This document shows positions 51,201-63,099 of a stretch of DNA of 64,000 bases, piece by piece. The notes below the pieces were generated by a model. The model did no database searches and was not told the DNA's origin. It was given only the letters and a program-made list of their open reading frames with translations. The translations under genes and the position numbers were made by a program. This DNA comes from Plectrocnemia conspersa (taxonomy: Eukaryota; Arthropoda; Insecta; Trichoptera; Polycentropodidae), in assembly GCA_009617715.1 (NCBI GenBank), contig VTFK01000008.1, positions 1,550,001 through 1,614,000 on the forward strand, in the 5' to 3' direction. Positions within the stretch are counted from its first letter, which is position 1, and every line of letters starts with the position of its first letter.

Positions 51201-54200
51201 ATTTCCTAAGCATTATTTTATAAATAAACTTTTATCAGTAAGCTATTAAAACACTGTCTTAAAGATTTTAACAAAATATTAGTTTATTGTAAATAACACT
51301 TAGATAAGTCATAGGTCGTAAAAACTAGCAATCTAATATGTATTTACCCAAATCATAATAAGTGGCTTATTATGTTAAATACAATGTGTAAAAAATATAT
51401 TATTATTCAGTATTCGAAAACTTTATATGTAGTCATAGAATTTGCGAGATTAAAATATATATTGTATTTATTATATTATGTTTTATTCTCTGACTGATAG
51501 ACATCTTCATGAAATTATTTTATGGTATATTCCAAGTAACATTTGACTTTATTAATAAATATTTCAAGCTACCTGATGAGTGAATAAATATCTGTTTACA
51601 CAAAAAAATATATACAAGCTATGGAATATCTGTAATAATACTATTTAGAGTAATTAATATATTTAGATTTTTTTTATAAAAATATAATTATGGCATTATT
51701 ATTTCAGTTCTATACAGCTTCCGATTAGGTAGTATTCAAATATAGTATTATGCGTTTCTTTGTCAGAAAATCAACCGGATATATAAATACAACGAAATCG
51801 TAGCAAAATAAATAACATACACAGAGAGAGAGAAGCCGCACATGATTTAGGCCTGAACATTTACAAAATGCCGTAGAAGGTGAATATATCGTGCATGTAT
51901 ATAATATAAAATACAATAATATTATTGTATTTGTAGTGTTGTATATGCGATATTTCTCAGTCATTCTGCTGAGCGCACGGAAATTGATTAGAATGAAGGA
52001 AGCGTACAAATGAAAAACGCTTCCACACATTCATATTTCATAGGAACCGGCGACGTAGCCCTTTCGCCCTTGGACAAAAACCTGTGATATAAACCTACTA
52101 TTTATTGCTGGGAAAGAATACCTCAGGGTATGTTAGTAGATGTGTTGCTTTCATATTAATATGATTATTGAAAAAAATAAAATAAAAAATAAATAATCAA
52201 CGGAAAGCAATCTAATTTATTTAATATAATATATTGTTGTTTATATAAATATTTTTTATATTAATGTATTAATTGATTTTTTTATTTAAAAATATATTAA
52301 ATGTAGTGTTAACTTAAGAAAATTTAATTTTAAGAGAGCTTTTGAAATACATACAAGAAAAAAACTATACGAATTTAAAACCAAGAGTTAACATGAATTA
52401 AATATATTTAATATAGAGGATAATATTAGGTTTCACCGCAAAATATATATTATTTATAATATACATAAACGATATAATAAAAATATTAAAAAGACTTGTA
52501 CGAATATTATGCTTTAATTTAATGTATGACTAATAGGGCTCAATAAATAGTGGATAATGTAACTAATTAATTGGTTTTGATGTAAATATGGTTTAATAAA
52601 AGTATGATTTGATCAAATATATAATATAAGGTAATGCTAAAATAAATGTCATTATTTAAAAAATCAGTTGTGCTTTGGACGATATTACCTGAACGAGTGT
52701 TTTGTAATATTTGTGTTGGTGCATATCTAAACTACACATTCCGATTAAAAAAAAAACAAATATTGGGCCCCAAAACTTACGATCATAGAATTTTTATAAA
52801 GTGAACAATTTATACGAAATATAAAATTTTTCAAAAAAATGGCAACTACGACCACTAAAAACATTTGAGAAGTGGTAGGTGGTTCATAAAATATCCATAT
52901 ATGTCAAAGATGGTTAAAAAAAATTGTAACGAAATATTACAAAAGTGATGATGTCTTAGCTAAAGAATTGGAAGCAAATCCTACTCAAATTATCAGACAC
53001 TTACCCAGTCTGATTTACCACTGCATATGCACACTAATAAAATTGGAAAAGATTGAAGATAATCCATATACGTTTCACACGAATTGAGCGAAGAAAACAA
53101 GTCGGTGCTCAAGAGCAATTAAATTTTGAAGCTGATAGGATATGGGTGTTGTACTACAACAATCGTCGTAGAAGACAGTGTTTATTCAAAGGTCAAGTAA
53201 CAGAACCTACATGTAAGCCCATGATCGCTGTAAAATAGTTATTTTGTGTGTATGGTGTATTGCAAATGGATCGTGCATTACGAAACTCTCAAATCTGACC
53301 AAAAAAATTAAAGTAAGCTCCTATTGCTAGATCGTTTGCACAAGAAAGTAAAATATATGTATACACATGGCAAAATTGACTCTCAATAAAATCAATTGAC
53401 TTGGCTGAAAGGTTTTATCTCATACACTATATTTACTAGACCCTGCTGCTTCTGACTACCGTTTATTTCGATCGATGCAATACTTATATAAAAGGGGCTA
53501 TCCGAATTATATGAATCAAAGCCTACAATTCATATGCACACAAACATATTTATAGTTTAAAAGTAGTATTTGCTGTTTTTATGATAACGATATTTTAATT
53601 ATTGTTATATTAAATATAAAAATTCCTGATCAAGTTAACTGAATCAAAAGTCGCGGTTTTTTATAAAATTTATATTTAATATGTATCATACATATTTTTT
53701 CACTAATATCACCTGAACCTTAAATACATAAATACAAAAATTGCAACTATCTATTGATAAATGATAAAATTCTAATTATTATAAAATACTAAAAATTGCT
53801 AATAATATTTATTGAAATAAATATTATTTTATTTACTTAATCAAAGACATACCTGTGCAGCGGCGAATCAGAAAACATGTCTAGTCCTTCCGATACTGAA
53901 CTGCTAGGACTAGGGGTAGTATCGGCTGTGACTCCTGTTCTCGCAGCCTCGACCTATAAATACAAATAAATTAAAGCATCTAAAAACTCCATTAATTAAC
54001 CCGAAATTTTCAAAAAAAAAAATTAACAATGGAAAGATTCGTCGCTCTGATTCTCGGAAAATAATTCAATAAAGCTTAACGACTTCCTGATTAATTATGA
54101 AGACTTTAACTTGGCATGATTTTTTCATAACAATAACGGGGACTACAACATTAATCTTTGTGAATTATGTGGAATCTAATGCATACGCCAACGCGTCGAC

Positions 54201-56070
54201 CTTACAGATATTCATATTCGATACGACTATAGCGATGACACAGTGATTCGATATGTAGATGCGTTAAACGCATGCAAATTGCAATTATCAGGTCTCAGAT
54301 CGATTTTAATTCTCCACGGGATATTGTGTTGTTATGATGTAGAAGAACGAGGAAAGCTCGAAAATAACTATAGGAATTCAGGTCTCCCGGAATTGAATAC
54401 ATGGAAGAAATGTGGCGCTTGTCTTCGAAATTATATTGTCTCTACATTGTATTATTGATGTGATACATGTATCAGGCAGAACTAGAACGTGATGGAAATG
54501 TTTAGCATTCGAGAAGAGCTTCGGTGTATTTTGGTGTGGTGTTAAATTACATAAAAAAAAAACAATAAAAAATATTTGATTAGAAATAATTATTATATAA
54601 AAGGAATAAGGGCAGACGACATTTTACTTCGCGACAAAACTGCTATGATAAAACTATGATAAGACATGTACACATGTCTTATCATAACCTTAATATTTTA
54701 ACCAAAATATTTTGATTAATTATTGTAAAAAAAATAATAACTCACTAAGTTTGATAATAAAGTAGCACGATATCATGAGAAAGACCGGAAAGTATTCAAA
54801 TTATTTTTAATAATTTTATATCATATCATCTGAAGCATTAATTAAAAATTAATTATATTTATGTTAAAAAAATATAAGCGAATTCTACTACTTTTATTAA
54901 TTTAATAAGGTATATAAAAATATTTGTGTTTAATTAATATGGTATAAAAATTCGTTTCAAATATTTTAATAATATAAAATATATTCTATCGATTGATTTA
55001 ACTTATTAAACAAGTTTTATATACAACTATAAATATGTATCAAAAAAAATATAGCTACATGACATTTTAAAATACATTTAAACTCTTTTATGATTTTATT
55101 AGCAATAAACTTTTTGAGACATAAGTATTTTTTAAATATTCATAATGTTATTATTTTTATCCTAATTAAGTATAGTAGTATGCAATAGCAATATATGCTT
55201 TAATAACAAAGCCTTGAATTTTGTTCCATGTTGAAAAATATGTTAAATCAATTCTATGAGCTTTTTATTTATTGATATATTTTAATTTAAATCTAGTGTT
55301 ACTACGATTTTTTCAATCTGAACTCTAGACGTATATAAATACAACTATGACAGTCGCCAAGAAATTAGTGTTGTTTATTTGTAAGTTAATTTTTATTTGA
55401 CGTTAAATAATTAGTGACTCAACACTTGATAGATAACACATACAACTTGATAGATAGCAACTAAATCAACGGACTATAAATCACAAAGTGTGGTGATAAA
55501 TGTACGCTTTTCATATTAAATACTCACATATCAAATTTAATTGTGACTCGTATACAATAAATAAAATTATATTTGATTCAAATACAGTTTGTAATACCTC
55601 AAAATGATGCAATACGTAGTATTTATAATTAGTAAAAATTTACTCGCAAGTCTTAAAATTTACCCGGCCCTGTTAAAACTTATCTAATGGCGTGATGTTG
55701 TCGTTGCATATATCCATTTAAATTTTTAGCCAATTGAATAAAACATTGTATTTTTGCATTGATTCCACGCATTATTTATGCACATTTTTAGAGTCATGGC
55801 GCTACGGCGGATGAAGGGAGTGAGATAGTAGACGAAAAAAATGACCGAATTAGACTTGCAAACGCGTCCTAAACAATGCCGCCTCACCTTCTTTTTGACG
55901 CGCCCCCTGCGCTTCTCAAACTTAGACGTCTCCATGGAAGCGGCGCGTCTTCGCACTGACTTTCCGGGTTTGGCATCTGGGTTGATCATCCACCAGGACG
56001 ACTTTCCGGTGCCTTCATTTTGGACCCTCATGAACCGATTGTGGAGTGAAAGATTATGTCGTATTGAGTT
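47970..56070 (-). CDS. FoxO: Forkhead box O transcription factor, 3' seven exons (5' partial)
   Basis: FoxO binds DNA through a forkhead domain and activates stress, growth-arrest and metabolic genes when insulin/PI3K/AKT signalling is low; AKT phosphorylation sends it to the cytoplasm. Seven minus-strand exons (56070-55888, 53953-53853, 50584-50372, 50121-49968, 48791-48626, 48551-48355, 48284-47970) join in frame with AG/GT borders and give 442 residues. Residues 1-61 are the second half of the forkhead domain ([30 protein letters not shown]) and the basic nuclear-localisation stretch [12 protein letters not shown]-type RxRxxS sites lie at S45 (RRRAAS) and S113 (RQRASS). The transactivation region is about 318-354 ([24 protein letters not shown]). 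A polyQ run is at about 363-389 and the end is PSWVH. The N-terminus, the first AKT site and forkhead helices 1-2 lie upstream, outside the window. The family assignment is firm; exon ends are read by eye. Confidence 0.97.
48130..48211 (-). repeat. FoxO: CAA/CAG trinucleotide tract in FoxO coding sequence
   Basis: On the plus strand this reads as TTG/CTG repeats. It encodes about 27 consecutive glutamines. The interruptions are synonymous CAA codons. Length polymorphism is likely between individuals. Confidence 0.9.
48355..48551 (-). CDS. FoxO: FoxO exon: transactivation region ([21 protein letters not shown])
   Basis: The exon is 197 bp, with acceptor AATTTTAG and donor GTGAGC after GATGAG. 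It encodes [20 protein letters not shown] and continues to the acidic [20 protein letters not shown] then NVDE. This matches the start of the conserved C-terminal transactivation region of FOXO proteins. The frame stays open into the 70-bp downstream intron for about 15 codons before a stop, so retention of that intron would give a different, shorter C-terminus. Confidence 0.95.
48626..48791 (-). CDS. FoxO: FoxO exon: Pro-rich segment
   Basis: The exon is 166 bp, with acceptor TTAATCAG and donor GTCAGT after the first base of a Gly codon. It encodes [40 protein letters not shown] and [15 protein letters not shown]. Several SP/TP dipeptides are possible proline-directed kinase sites. It is joined to the next exon by an intron of only 74 bp. 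Confidence 0.92.
48792..49967 (-). other. FoxO: FoxO intron filled by diverged tandem repeats
   Basis: An intron of about 1.2 kb, most of which is occupied by the tandem array at 49040-49870 listed separately. Donor GTAAAT, acceptor TTAATCAG. Confidence 0.85.
49040..49870. repeat. Diverged tandem repeat array (about 4 units of 190-250 bp)
   Basis: Recurring blocks include CCTGTAAGATAT-like strings near 49251, 49440 and 49661, each followed by a TAGTTTAGAT-like string in the better copies. Blocks of the type GTTAGGTTAG, AGCGATAGCTAGGATGATC recur in altered form near 49090, 49345, 49550 and 49750, and TTACGTTATAAT with TATATTTATTA recurs downstream. Units are too diverged for recent expansion. 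Confidence 0.7.
49968..50121 (-). CDS. FoxO: FoxO exon: Gly/Pro/Cys-rich segment
   Basis: The exon is 154 bp. The acceptor TCATGCAG supplies the G that completes the Ser codon of the preceding exon, and the donor GTAAATT follows GAG. It encodes [20 protein letters not shown], then [18 protein letters not shown] and [13 protein letters not shown]. It is rich in Gly, Pro and Cys and is probably disordered. This part of FoxO is poorly conserved between insect orders, so phase and splice sites are the main evidence. Confidence 0.88.
50372..50584 (-). CDS. FoxO: FoxO exon with third AKT-type site ([11 protein letters not shown])
   Basis: The exon is 213 bp. The acceptor CATACAG completes the Ser codon begun in the previous exon, and the donor is GTAAGT after TC. 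It encodes [20 protein letters not shown] then [18 protein letters not shown] and ends in [11 protein letters not shown]. The block [18 protein letters not shown] is the conserved FOXO AKT/14-3-3 region (equivalent to the FOXO1 S319 region). Open frame continues upstream of the chosen acceptor, but only this AG restores the phase and the conserved order. Confidence 0.93.
50585..53852 (-). other. FoxO: FoxO intron with antisense mariner remnant
   Basis: An intron of about 3.3 kb. Apart from the mariner remnant at 52850-53560 it is low-complexity AT-rich sequence with a short GA-repeat near 51820. No coding potential is seen. Confidence 0.8.
52850..53560 (+). mobile_element. Decayed mariner transposase, copy D, in FoxO intron
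   Basis: Reads [20 protein letters not shown] words (helix-turn-helix 2 region), then [20 protein letters not shown] and [18 protein letters not shown], then [13 protein letters not shown] sequence and, last, the AKLTLNK(I)N and [14 protein letters not shown] equivalents of the catalytic end. The orientation is opposite to FoxO. Stops and deletions make it inactive. Confidence 0.85.
53853..53953 (-). CDS. FoxO: FoxO exon: Ser/Pro-rich linker, [13 protein letters not shown]
   Basis: The exon is 101 bp, with acceptor TTTATAG and donor GTATGTC. It translates to [20 protein letters not shown] followed by [13 protein letters not shown] and leaves two bases (AG) for the next exon. The DMFxDSPLH motif is typical of insect FoxO proteins downstream of the forkhead domain. 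It was too short to be picked up as an isolated open frame; it was found by continuing the reading frame of the exon upstream. Confidence 0.93.
53954..55887 (-). other. FoxO: FoxO intron containing a palindromic double GATA motif
   Basis: An AT-rich intron of about 1.9 kb bounded by GTGAGG and TTTATAG. A moderately GC-rich patch at 54100-54520 contains an ATGCAAAT-like octamer and a 71-codon plus-strand open frame without recognisable similarity. The palindrome is listed separately. Confidence 0.8.
54655..54686. promoter_or_regulatory. 32-bp palindrome with two inverted GATA sites
   Basis: Two perfectly complementary 15-bp arms (TATGATAAGACATGT and its reverse complement) are separated by AC. 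Each arm carries TGATAAGA, a strong GATA-factor consensus, and a related CTATGATAAAA lies just upstream. The symmetry is seen directly; a regulatory role is inference. Confidence 0.5.
55888..56070 (-). CDS. FoxO: FoxO exon: second half of forkhead domain plus NLS
   Basis: The exon has 61 codons in phase 0 at both ends. The acceptor reads TTTGTTCCAG and the donor GTGAGG. It encodes recognition helix 3 ([13 protein letters not shown]), the wing [19 protein letters not shown], the AKT site RRRAASM and the basic segment [11 protein letters not shown]. The upstream border falls just before NSIRHNL, the position at which vertebrate FOXO genes are split by their large first intron. Apparent coding sequence upstream of the acceptor (residues MFQ) is intron. 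Confidence 0.97.
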
Positions 56071-56999
56071 CTGGAACAAACAAATAAAAATATGTTAATA
56101 TATTGTTGAATAAATATAAAAGTATAGTAGATAGTCAGTCTAGAGTCATAATATACGCATTGTAGGAAAGCAAGCATCTTTAGCAATTTTAGATAAATTT
56201 AAAATTTAGACATTCGATAATAATGGAATAAAAATATACAAAGTGAATCATAACATTATTTTATATAAAATGTATATGGTAAATAATAAGTCAATTAAAT
56301 GAATAACCTGAATTGTCTTGTTGGAATTAAACTGCACAAAATACGACAAGAAAATAAATAACGCAAATACATAAACAACAGCATTTATTTTGAGAATAAT
56401 AACCAGCGATATGACGCTAAATGTTCATTTTCTGCGCAAACGCAATTTATTGTGGACGGTTTAATAACAAAGTCATTCATTATTTTATTTTTTTACTGGT
56501 AATTTATTTATTTATTTACATTATTTTAAAAATAATTACACCAGCAAATATCGTTTTCCTTAAGAGGTAGCTAAACCATCGTTGACGGTTTTACGTATAT
56601 CTTCGGATGCAATTTACCTGTCAACAGTTCAATAGGTTTGTAACATATGGTTTAATAAAACACACAGCTTATTATTTCCAGAAGCAATAAAATTAAAACT
56701 GCAATTTGCAAAGTAAAAATATAAATTGTATACAGTAAATTTTAACTGTTAAATTCAATGGATTCTTTTTCATGTTAAATGACAAGCAACATTTTGAAGA
56801 ATTCGCCCCGAGCCATAAGCAAAACTTAGTTTTATTACACATAATATAAAAATAGATTAACTTATTACAATAAATTTTATTTCAGGGTTGTCATGGCATG
56901 CATTTGTCTAATAGACGCTATGTCAGGCACATTCTGTGTTAAAACTCACTATAGAAGTGACTTTTATTATTTTTTATGTAAGCAAAACTTTGCCGGACA

Positions 57000-57090
57000 C
57001 CAGTGCACACCATGGCACAATGCCTTACTTGGGTGTCAGCACCAATGAACACCGTAGCTGTTAATGTGTTAAGCAATGGCAGAGCTAAGA
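57000..57090. other. Possible terminal repeat of a DNA transposon
   Basis: Alternating CACC/GGTG words (GGACACCAGTGCACACCATG, GGGTGTCAGCACCAATG, AACACCGTAGCTG) end near a TTAA. This is reminiscent of the ends of piggyBac-like elements, but no second end or transposase was found. Confidence 0.2.
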
Positions 57091-57649
57091 GTAGATAAGA
57101 TTTCTATTCATTAATCATTACATTATATTTTTTCGATTAATATTTTTAATGAACTTTTGCAATAAATATTAAATAAAATGTAAATATTTTATACTATTAT
57201 AAAAAAATATATTTATAATTTAAGGTCGCTTAAGTGTTTTATAAAAAAAATCAATAAATGTCCTGTATTTTTTTTAACAAAAGCGTTTTTTTTAAAAACG
57301 ACTCAAATTTTTAAGAATGTCGATTAAAATAATAAAGTATATTTCTATCATTCCCTGAATTTTAAAAGAAGTCTTAAATTCAATTTTATACGAAAAGTTT
57401 TGTTTCGATTACCTAAATAAGAGGACGTTTGTAGTATACTGAATCATAAAAACATAACCTGAACTCTGATTATTTCAATGATCGTAAACCGATTCATAAA
57501 ATATATGATTTCTAAACACCAGATTGAATAGCAACGCCTTTTTGTTTATAATTTTCGTTGTTTCATCAATTTAATTTAATTTAAAATACAGGTTGCTTTC
57601 GTAGCTTCATCTCAAAAATTTTATTCACAAAAAACATAATTATAACATT

Positions 57650-57900
57650 ATAAAAATTGTCAAAGCACTCAGCGCGTGCGGTCAATATATATTTTTTATC
57701 CTCGCTACAGATCGAAACTGCTACAGGAGTTTTAATTCCCCGCAGTAAAAACTGCCATACAGCAATAACTGCACTAATGAAACTTCCCATAAAAATGTCA
57801 TAACAGTTAGGCAAGCCGAACCGAAGAGGTGAGGGACCGTGGTCGAATAACTTTTGCAATAAACACCATCATAAATACAAGGTTTCTCTTCGCCGGTAGG
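57650..57900. other. GC-richer island in FoxO intron
   Basis: Higher GC with CpG and no splice-bounded coding frame. A 92-codon reverse frame overlaps it and has no recognisable domain. Candidate intronic regulatory element. Confidence 0.3.
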
Positions 57901-58229
57901 AAAATGAGTTGGAAAATAAAGTACATTTCATAATAGTATATTGTGCGAGAAACCCCAAGTGTCATATTCCATAATTTATATATTATGGATGAAATGATAG
58001 AAAGATAGCTATATTCATAACCCTGACATCGTGTAATGAGAGTGCTGATTCCAATGCAATGGAATGCGAATTTTATGATATTGTAATAGTCATATAAAAA
58101 ATTTTTTTAAATAATTGGAACCCCTTAACTATTAAATATAACTAGAAATTGTTAAACATGATTTGTAAACACATTATGGGAAAGGGTCGTAAATAAAGAA
58201 AAAAAAACCTTGTCTTCAATTTAATTCAA

Positions 58230-58760
58230 TGTTAACCAAAGCACGTGAAACGCTTTATGGGTCGTATGTTCCATTAGCCATTCGGTCGCATAACGATTTC
58301 GGTTGACACGGAACATAAACTCTTTTACGTTTTTACCATCTTCTTATTGTTCGAAACGATCATCGGCTGACGTTAACGGTGCGGTCAAAGAGGTATTTGT
58401 TTTGAATAGTAAAAAGGTTGTGCAAAAAAAATCCGGTTGTTAAACGTCGTTTTTACATCTTGCGGGTTGAGAGAAACAATGCCCCCGCGTTTATTAACGT
58501 GAAATCCAAACGTTAAAAATTTTATCTCGGGAAGACAATAAAGCTTCGAAATCGTAAAAATTGGCAAAGTATTTTTTCTCCTTGATCTGACTGGCCATTT
58601 TACTTCTATGTCCAAAGAAGTTCTTAGTACAATAGTATTCACAGGGTTGTAAAATTGACTTCCGCCATGTCAAATTACAGTGAATGTTTTTACAATCGAA
58701 TTCCGGTTAGATATTATTTTTCTGAACCGGATTTTAAAAATGTAGCGAAAATGTAAGCAC
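58230..58760. other. GC-richer island in FoxO intron
   Basis: Contains an E-box-like GCACGTGAAACG at about 58241 and several CpG (GGTCGTATG, CATAACGATTTCGG). An 85-codon reverse frame is probably chance. Candidate intronic regulatory element. Confidence 0.3.
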
Positions 58761-60669
58761 TCGCTCAATACGAGCTTTTATGACTTGCATTTGATTAAAT
58801 TTGACGAAACTTATATTATTTATTTAAAAGTACAACAAACTAACCCTACAGTGTTATAAACAAGTAACATAATTTTTAAATAAATAAAGATAAATTCTAT
58901 ATCATGTATACACATACATACATTTAATTTGCCTACTATTTGTCACTTGAATTGTATCCATAAAAAATGCGCTAGTTCATAATATATTTATCACAATACG
59001 TCCATATCAAATAATACATCTAAATCATAAAAAATACACATAAAAGTAAACATTGCATAAGTTTAATTCGCAATAAAAAAACCCATAAAATATTAAACAC
59101 AACACATGATAAAAAAATCTCGTATGAAAAAAATAGATATACTCAACATGGATTAATTAATATGAGAAATAAACCGGAGGCTTATTAAAATTTCAAGTTA
59201 AAAAATTGTACCTAGAGACCTGAATGCAAGTGATTCCAGTCCATTAAGATGCGGATATCCTGTTTACGGTGAGTTAAAAGGTTTTCCTCCCCGTGTTTTA
59301 TAAAGATTTCTCCTATGTATGTATTTTGCTTTTTTATTATTATTCTTTATTAGCGTAATAAATATAATTTTATTTAATCCTGTTAATTAAATTATCATTC
59401 TTAGAAAAATAAATATAAATATAATATATATATATTTATTTTAATATTATTTTTAAGAACAAATTACCAATTTTTACTCTCGTGTACGCAAATGAAATGA
59501 AATGAATAAATTTGGTTTAGGGTATATTGCTGCATATTATAGATACTTTTTTAAAAATGTAAATTAAGTATTAATTAATCACATATGACAGGAAACTATA
59601 GTAATTTTAATACACATTCTGCAAAGTGAAATGGCAAAGCAAGATTCTATATTTATAATAAATAATTTAGTGATTGACTCTTTACTACGACTTTTATTTG
59701 GTTTAAGGAATAATATTATTACATAAACAAATATTATCTAGTTGAGCATGTTCTTTATTTCTTATCAATTCATTAAGAGTTATGAATATATTTCTTGCCT
59801 CTTAAATTCATGCAAACTTACACATATTTTGGAGCAAATTTTTACCATTGTAATTTTGAGATTAAAATAATATTCTTATAAAATAATAATAAGAAACTTT
59901 ACTTTTTTCTTATACAGTTACAATTTAAATAATATATATTTAAACATACTTATGAATATTATTAATTAAAAAATGTTTTAGTCTAAAACCACATGCATTA
60001 AAAATGGTAATAATATATTTTAAAAAAACAGCTTACACTATTTTTAAAACATTTAACTATAAACTGTAAATAATGTTAACATCAAAAATTCTAATATATT
60101 CTCCCGTTTTTTCACCATTTGTTGTTCGAAAATCTGTCTAATTATCTTTATATATTTGTTCATATTTGTAGTAAAATATATATAAAAAACACTACTTATG
60201 TATTATTTGTGTATTAAAATAACTATGGTGAAACGCTGCATTATATACAAGCTCAATTATGCCCAATTTGCTAAATATATATTTTAATATTTATGTTATT
60301 TATAATAGCTATGATCATAACAACTAATAAGCAAAAAATAAAATTATATAAAAAAAACACATTGTAATTGCAGAAATTTCAGAAATTACTCATATTTCCG
60401 AGCTAATATTGTGCAACTGTGCTTTTTTCAATAGTATTGTTTTTTATCTCTTTTATATTGAAATTAATCATGTTTAATTTTATGTCTGTCTAATATAATT
60501 TATTGTAGTCCTTAAGGAAGCAGATATATAAATAAACTGATTTAAAGTTTAAAACACACTATTATTTTCAAAATTAGGATAAATATACTATTTATTATTA
60601 ACATTAAAAATAAATTTCATATTATTTTTAACCTTACGAATATATTCGAAAATGTTATTGTTTCTAGCC

Positions 60670-60960
60670 CTTATTCTTCCGTGAGGGTTTCAACCACTTG
60701 CACAATTTGCTATAATTTAGAGGTTTTTTTAAAAACCGTTTCGAACAAAAAAATATAAAAATCAACATGTTTTGAAAATAAGGATAACGCCTTTTACGCC
60801 TTGATTAACGACGATCTGGACCATTTATATTTTAAGGCGTAAAGACATTTTGTGGGTGTGTCTAAAAAGCGATGCAATTGGCCCGTACACATTCTCATCT
60901 GCGATTCGTCAGAGCTGACTCGAACCAGCAAAATAAAATATATAGCATTTGATCAAAGAG
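60670..60960. repeat. Dispersed repeat, copy 2 (partner 37665-38110)
   Basis: Same order of conserved words as the copy at 37.7-38.1 kb, more compact in the middle. Best block: GATGCAATTGGCCCGTACAC then CTCATCTGCGATTCGTCAG. Confidence 0.75.
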
Positions 60961-61659
60961 AAGCTATTATATGCCATTTCAACTCCACTGTCTGATAGCG
61001 GCATTTACGTTTCTCTATATATGCGGTAATTTATATGTTTATAAAAGAAACTGTCTATTTTGGCTGCAAAGCCTGAAAACTCGCAAGTGGTGGACCCCGA
61101 CATGATTCGATTTAAAGTGCATGATATACGAGGGTCATTTTGAAACTTTATCGACAATTGTCGTGTTCGTTTAAATAATACATTATTTAGCCACGACGAC
61201 GATATGTGGCACGCTCTTGGCATAATTTATTTTTTTAAACGTGAATATACAGAATAATTAAAAATGTCTAGGTTGCCTGTTCTTACTTACAGGTCCAATG
61301 ACAGATGATATATGATGACGAAGACAGAAGGAAGACAGAATCGCATGAATTTGTAGATAGGGATGAGCAGCGTATACTTTTTTTAGTTTAGAATATGTGA
61401 TCAGAACTTATCTATTGGTAGATAGGAAAAGGCAAACTGATTTGTATTAAACGCAAATGTATAAAAGTGATACAGTTGTGTGCCACTTTTGCTCAATAAA
61501 TTATACATAAAAAATATTTATGGTTTCATTTACCTCTTCCTCGTAGGTGTATAATATTTATAGTGCCTATTCAATGAGAACCCTTTATGGCATAAATACA
61601 CATATTTACAGTTGTTTTCATATCATAACGCTTTATATACATTTTTCATCTTATAGCAA

Positions 61660-61900
61660 AAAAACGGCGAACAATATCTTCGGTCAACACTTTGAGCACT
61701 CCGAAGGTTAAACGAAGCAGCGTTTCCAAAAAATAAATAAATGAATCAAAAGTTAAACGATAAAAGCATCACCTGAGCAAGCCGGACACAAATGGCCGCG
61801 TGAAAAACGGCCCATGGAATCTACCGATAATCGGGAAAAACTTTCAAAGGGATTCCCTCTAGCTCGTATAAATTTTATCGCGCGTATATGAAAGAAAAAA
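61660..61900. other. GC-richer island in FoxO intron
   Basis: CpG-containing patch (AAAACGGCGAAC, GCCGGACAC, TATCGCGCGTATATG). No coding evidence. Confidence 0.3.
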
Positions 61901-63099
61901 ATATCTACATAAACTAAGGGAAATTATATATAATACGTTGTTACGTGCCATTAGCATTGACAATATAATCTTATATTGACCGTAAAAAGCCACAGTATAT
62001 GTGTAATGGGATTAAATCGGCATATCCAGTGGTAGTTTTGACCCAGATTTTTTTTGAGAACACACCGGCTGATGTGTGTAACATATCCATTCATCCATCC
62101 AGCTTCCTCCATCCACCCTATTAATTCAAATGCCTGGGCGAAAAATATATAAAATGATAAAGATGCGAGAGAAGTAGTGCACTATCTCTCACCTCAACTT
62201 TTTCCTCCCTTTATCTTACCTACAAACCTGTCCCACACCCCGTCGGGAACACCCCTCACACAGGCGCCACTGTACCTACATCCCTTGGCGGAAGGTAAAT
62301 TTTACTGTGCTAGGGGTGAAAATAATTTTTAAATTACGTTTATTGCGAAAAATATAAATAGATTTATATTTATGTATAGCATATTCAACCATTTTAAATA
62401 AAAAAGTTACATTAATAAAATTAAATGTATATACTAGAAAATAGTTTAAAATACATTAAACAATTTTTATATCTCCTACATATAATTTAAAAAAAATTAA
62501 ATGCAAGAGATAATATTAAAAAAAATAAACTTCTGATTTTATGATATTAATATCATATCTATTTCTCAATTTTTTTTTCTGGAGCCACTTTTATATATTA
62601 CATTTATTTTAACTTTATAAATGTACGTTAGAGATAATTTAAAATAAACACAAATCATCTTATTAAACCATTAAAATTACAACTTAAGTATAATTGTTCA
62701 AGTATATTTAAATGACACAAATTCTTGCCAGAAATTTTCACTACTTTTAAGAAAATGGCACATTTGAAAGTACCTCACGATTACATTTAAAAAATAGTAC
62801 TATGAAGCAATGGTTTAAATCATTGCTTTTACTGACCAAGATTAATAAAAAGCGTTTCTAGTAGAATTAACATTTGTAATAATAATTACATGTGTTTATC
62901 AACTTTTATTTTTGTATGATTATTTAAAGTCGAGAGCAATGGTTAAAAATCGCGATAATATTAAGTGCTTTACAATAAAAGAGCTAATGTAGTTTTGTTG
63001 TATATAGTACTATTCATATTTTAAGTTAAAAATTAGTTCATCTCACACATAAATTTCATTAAAACACATTTACACTTAAGTGAAACCAAGTAAAAATCA

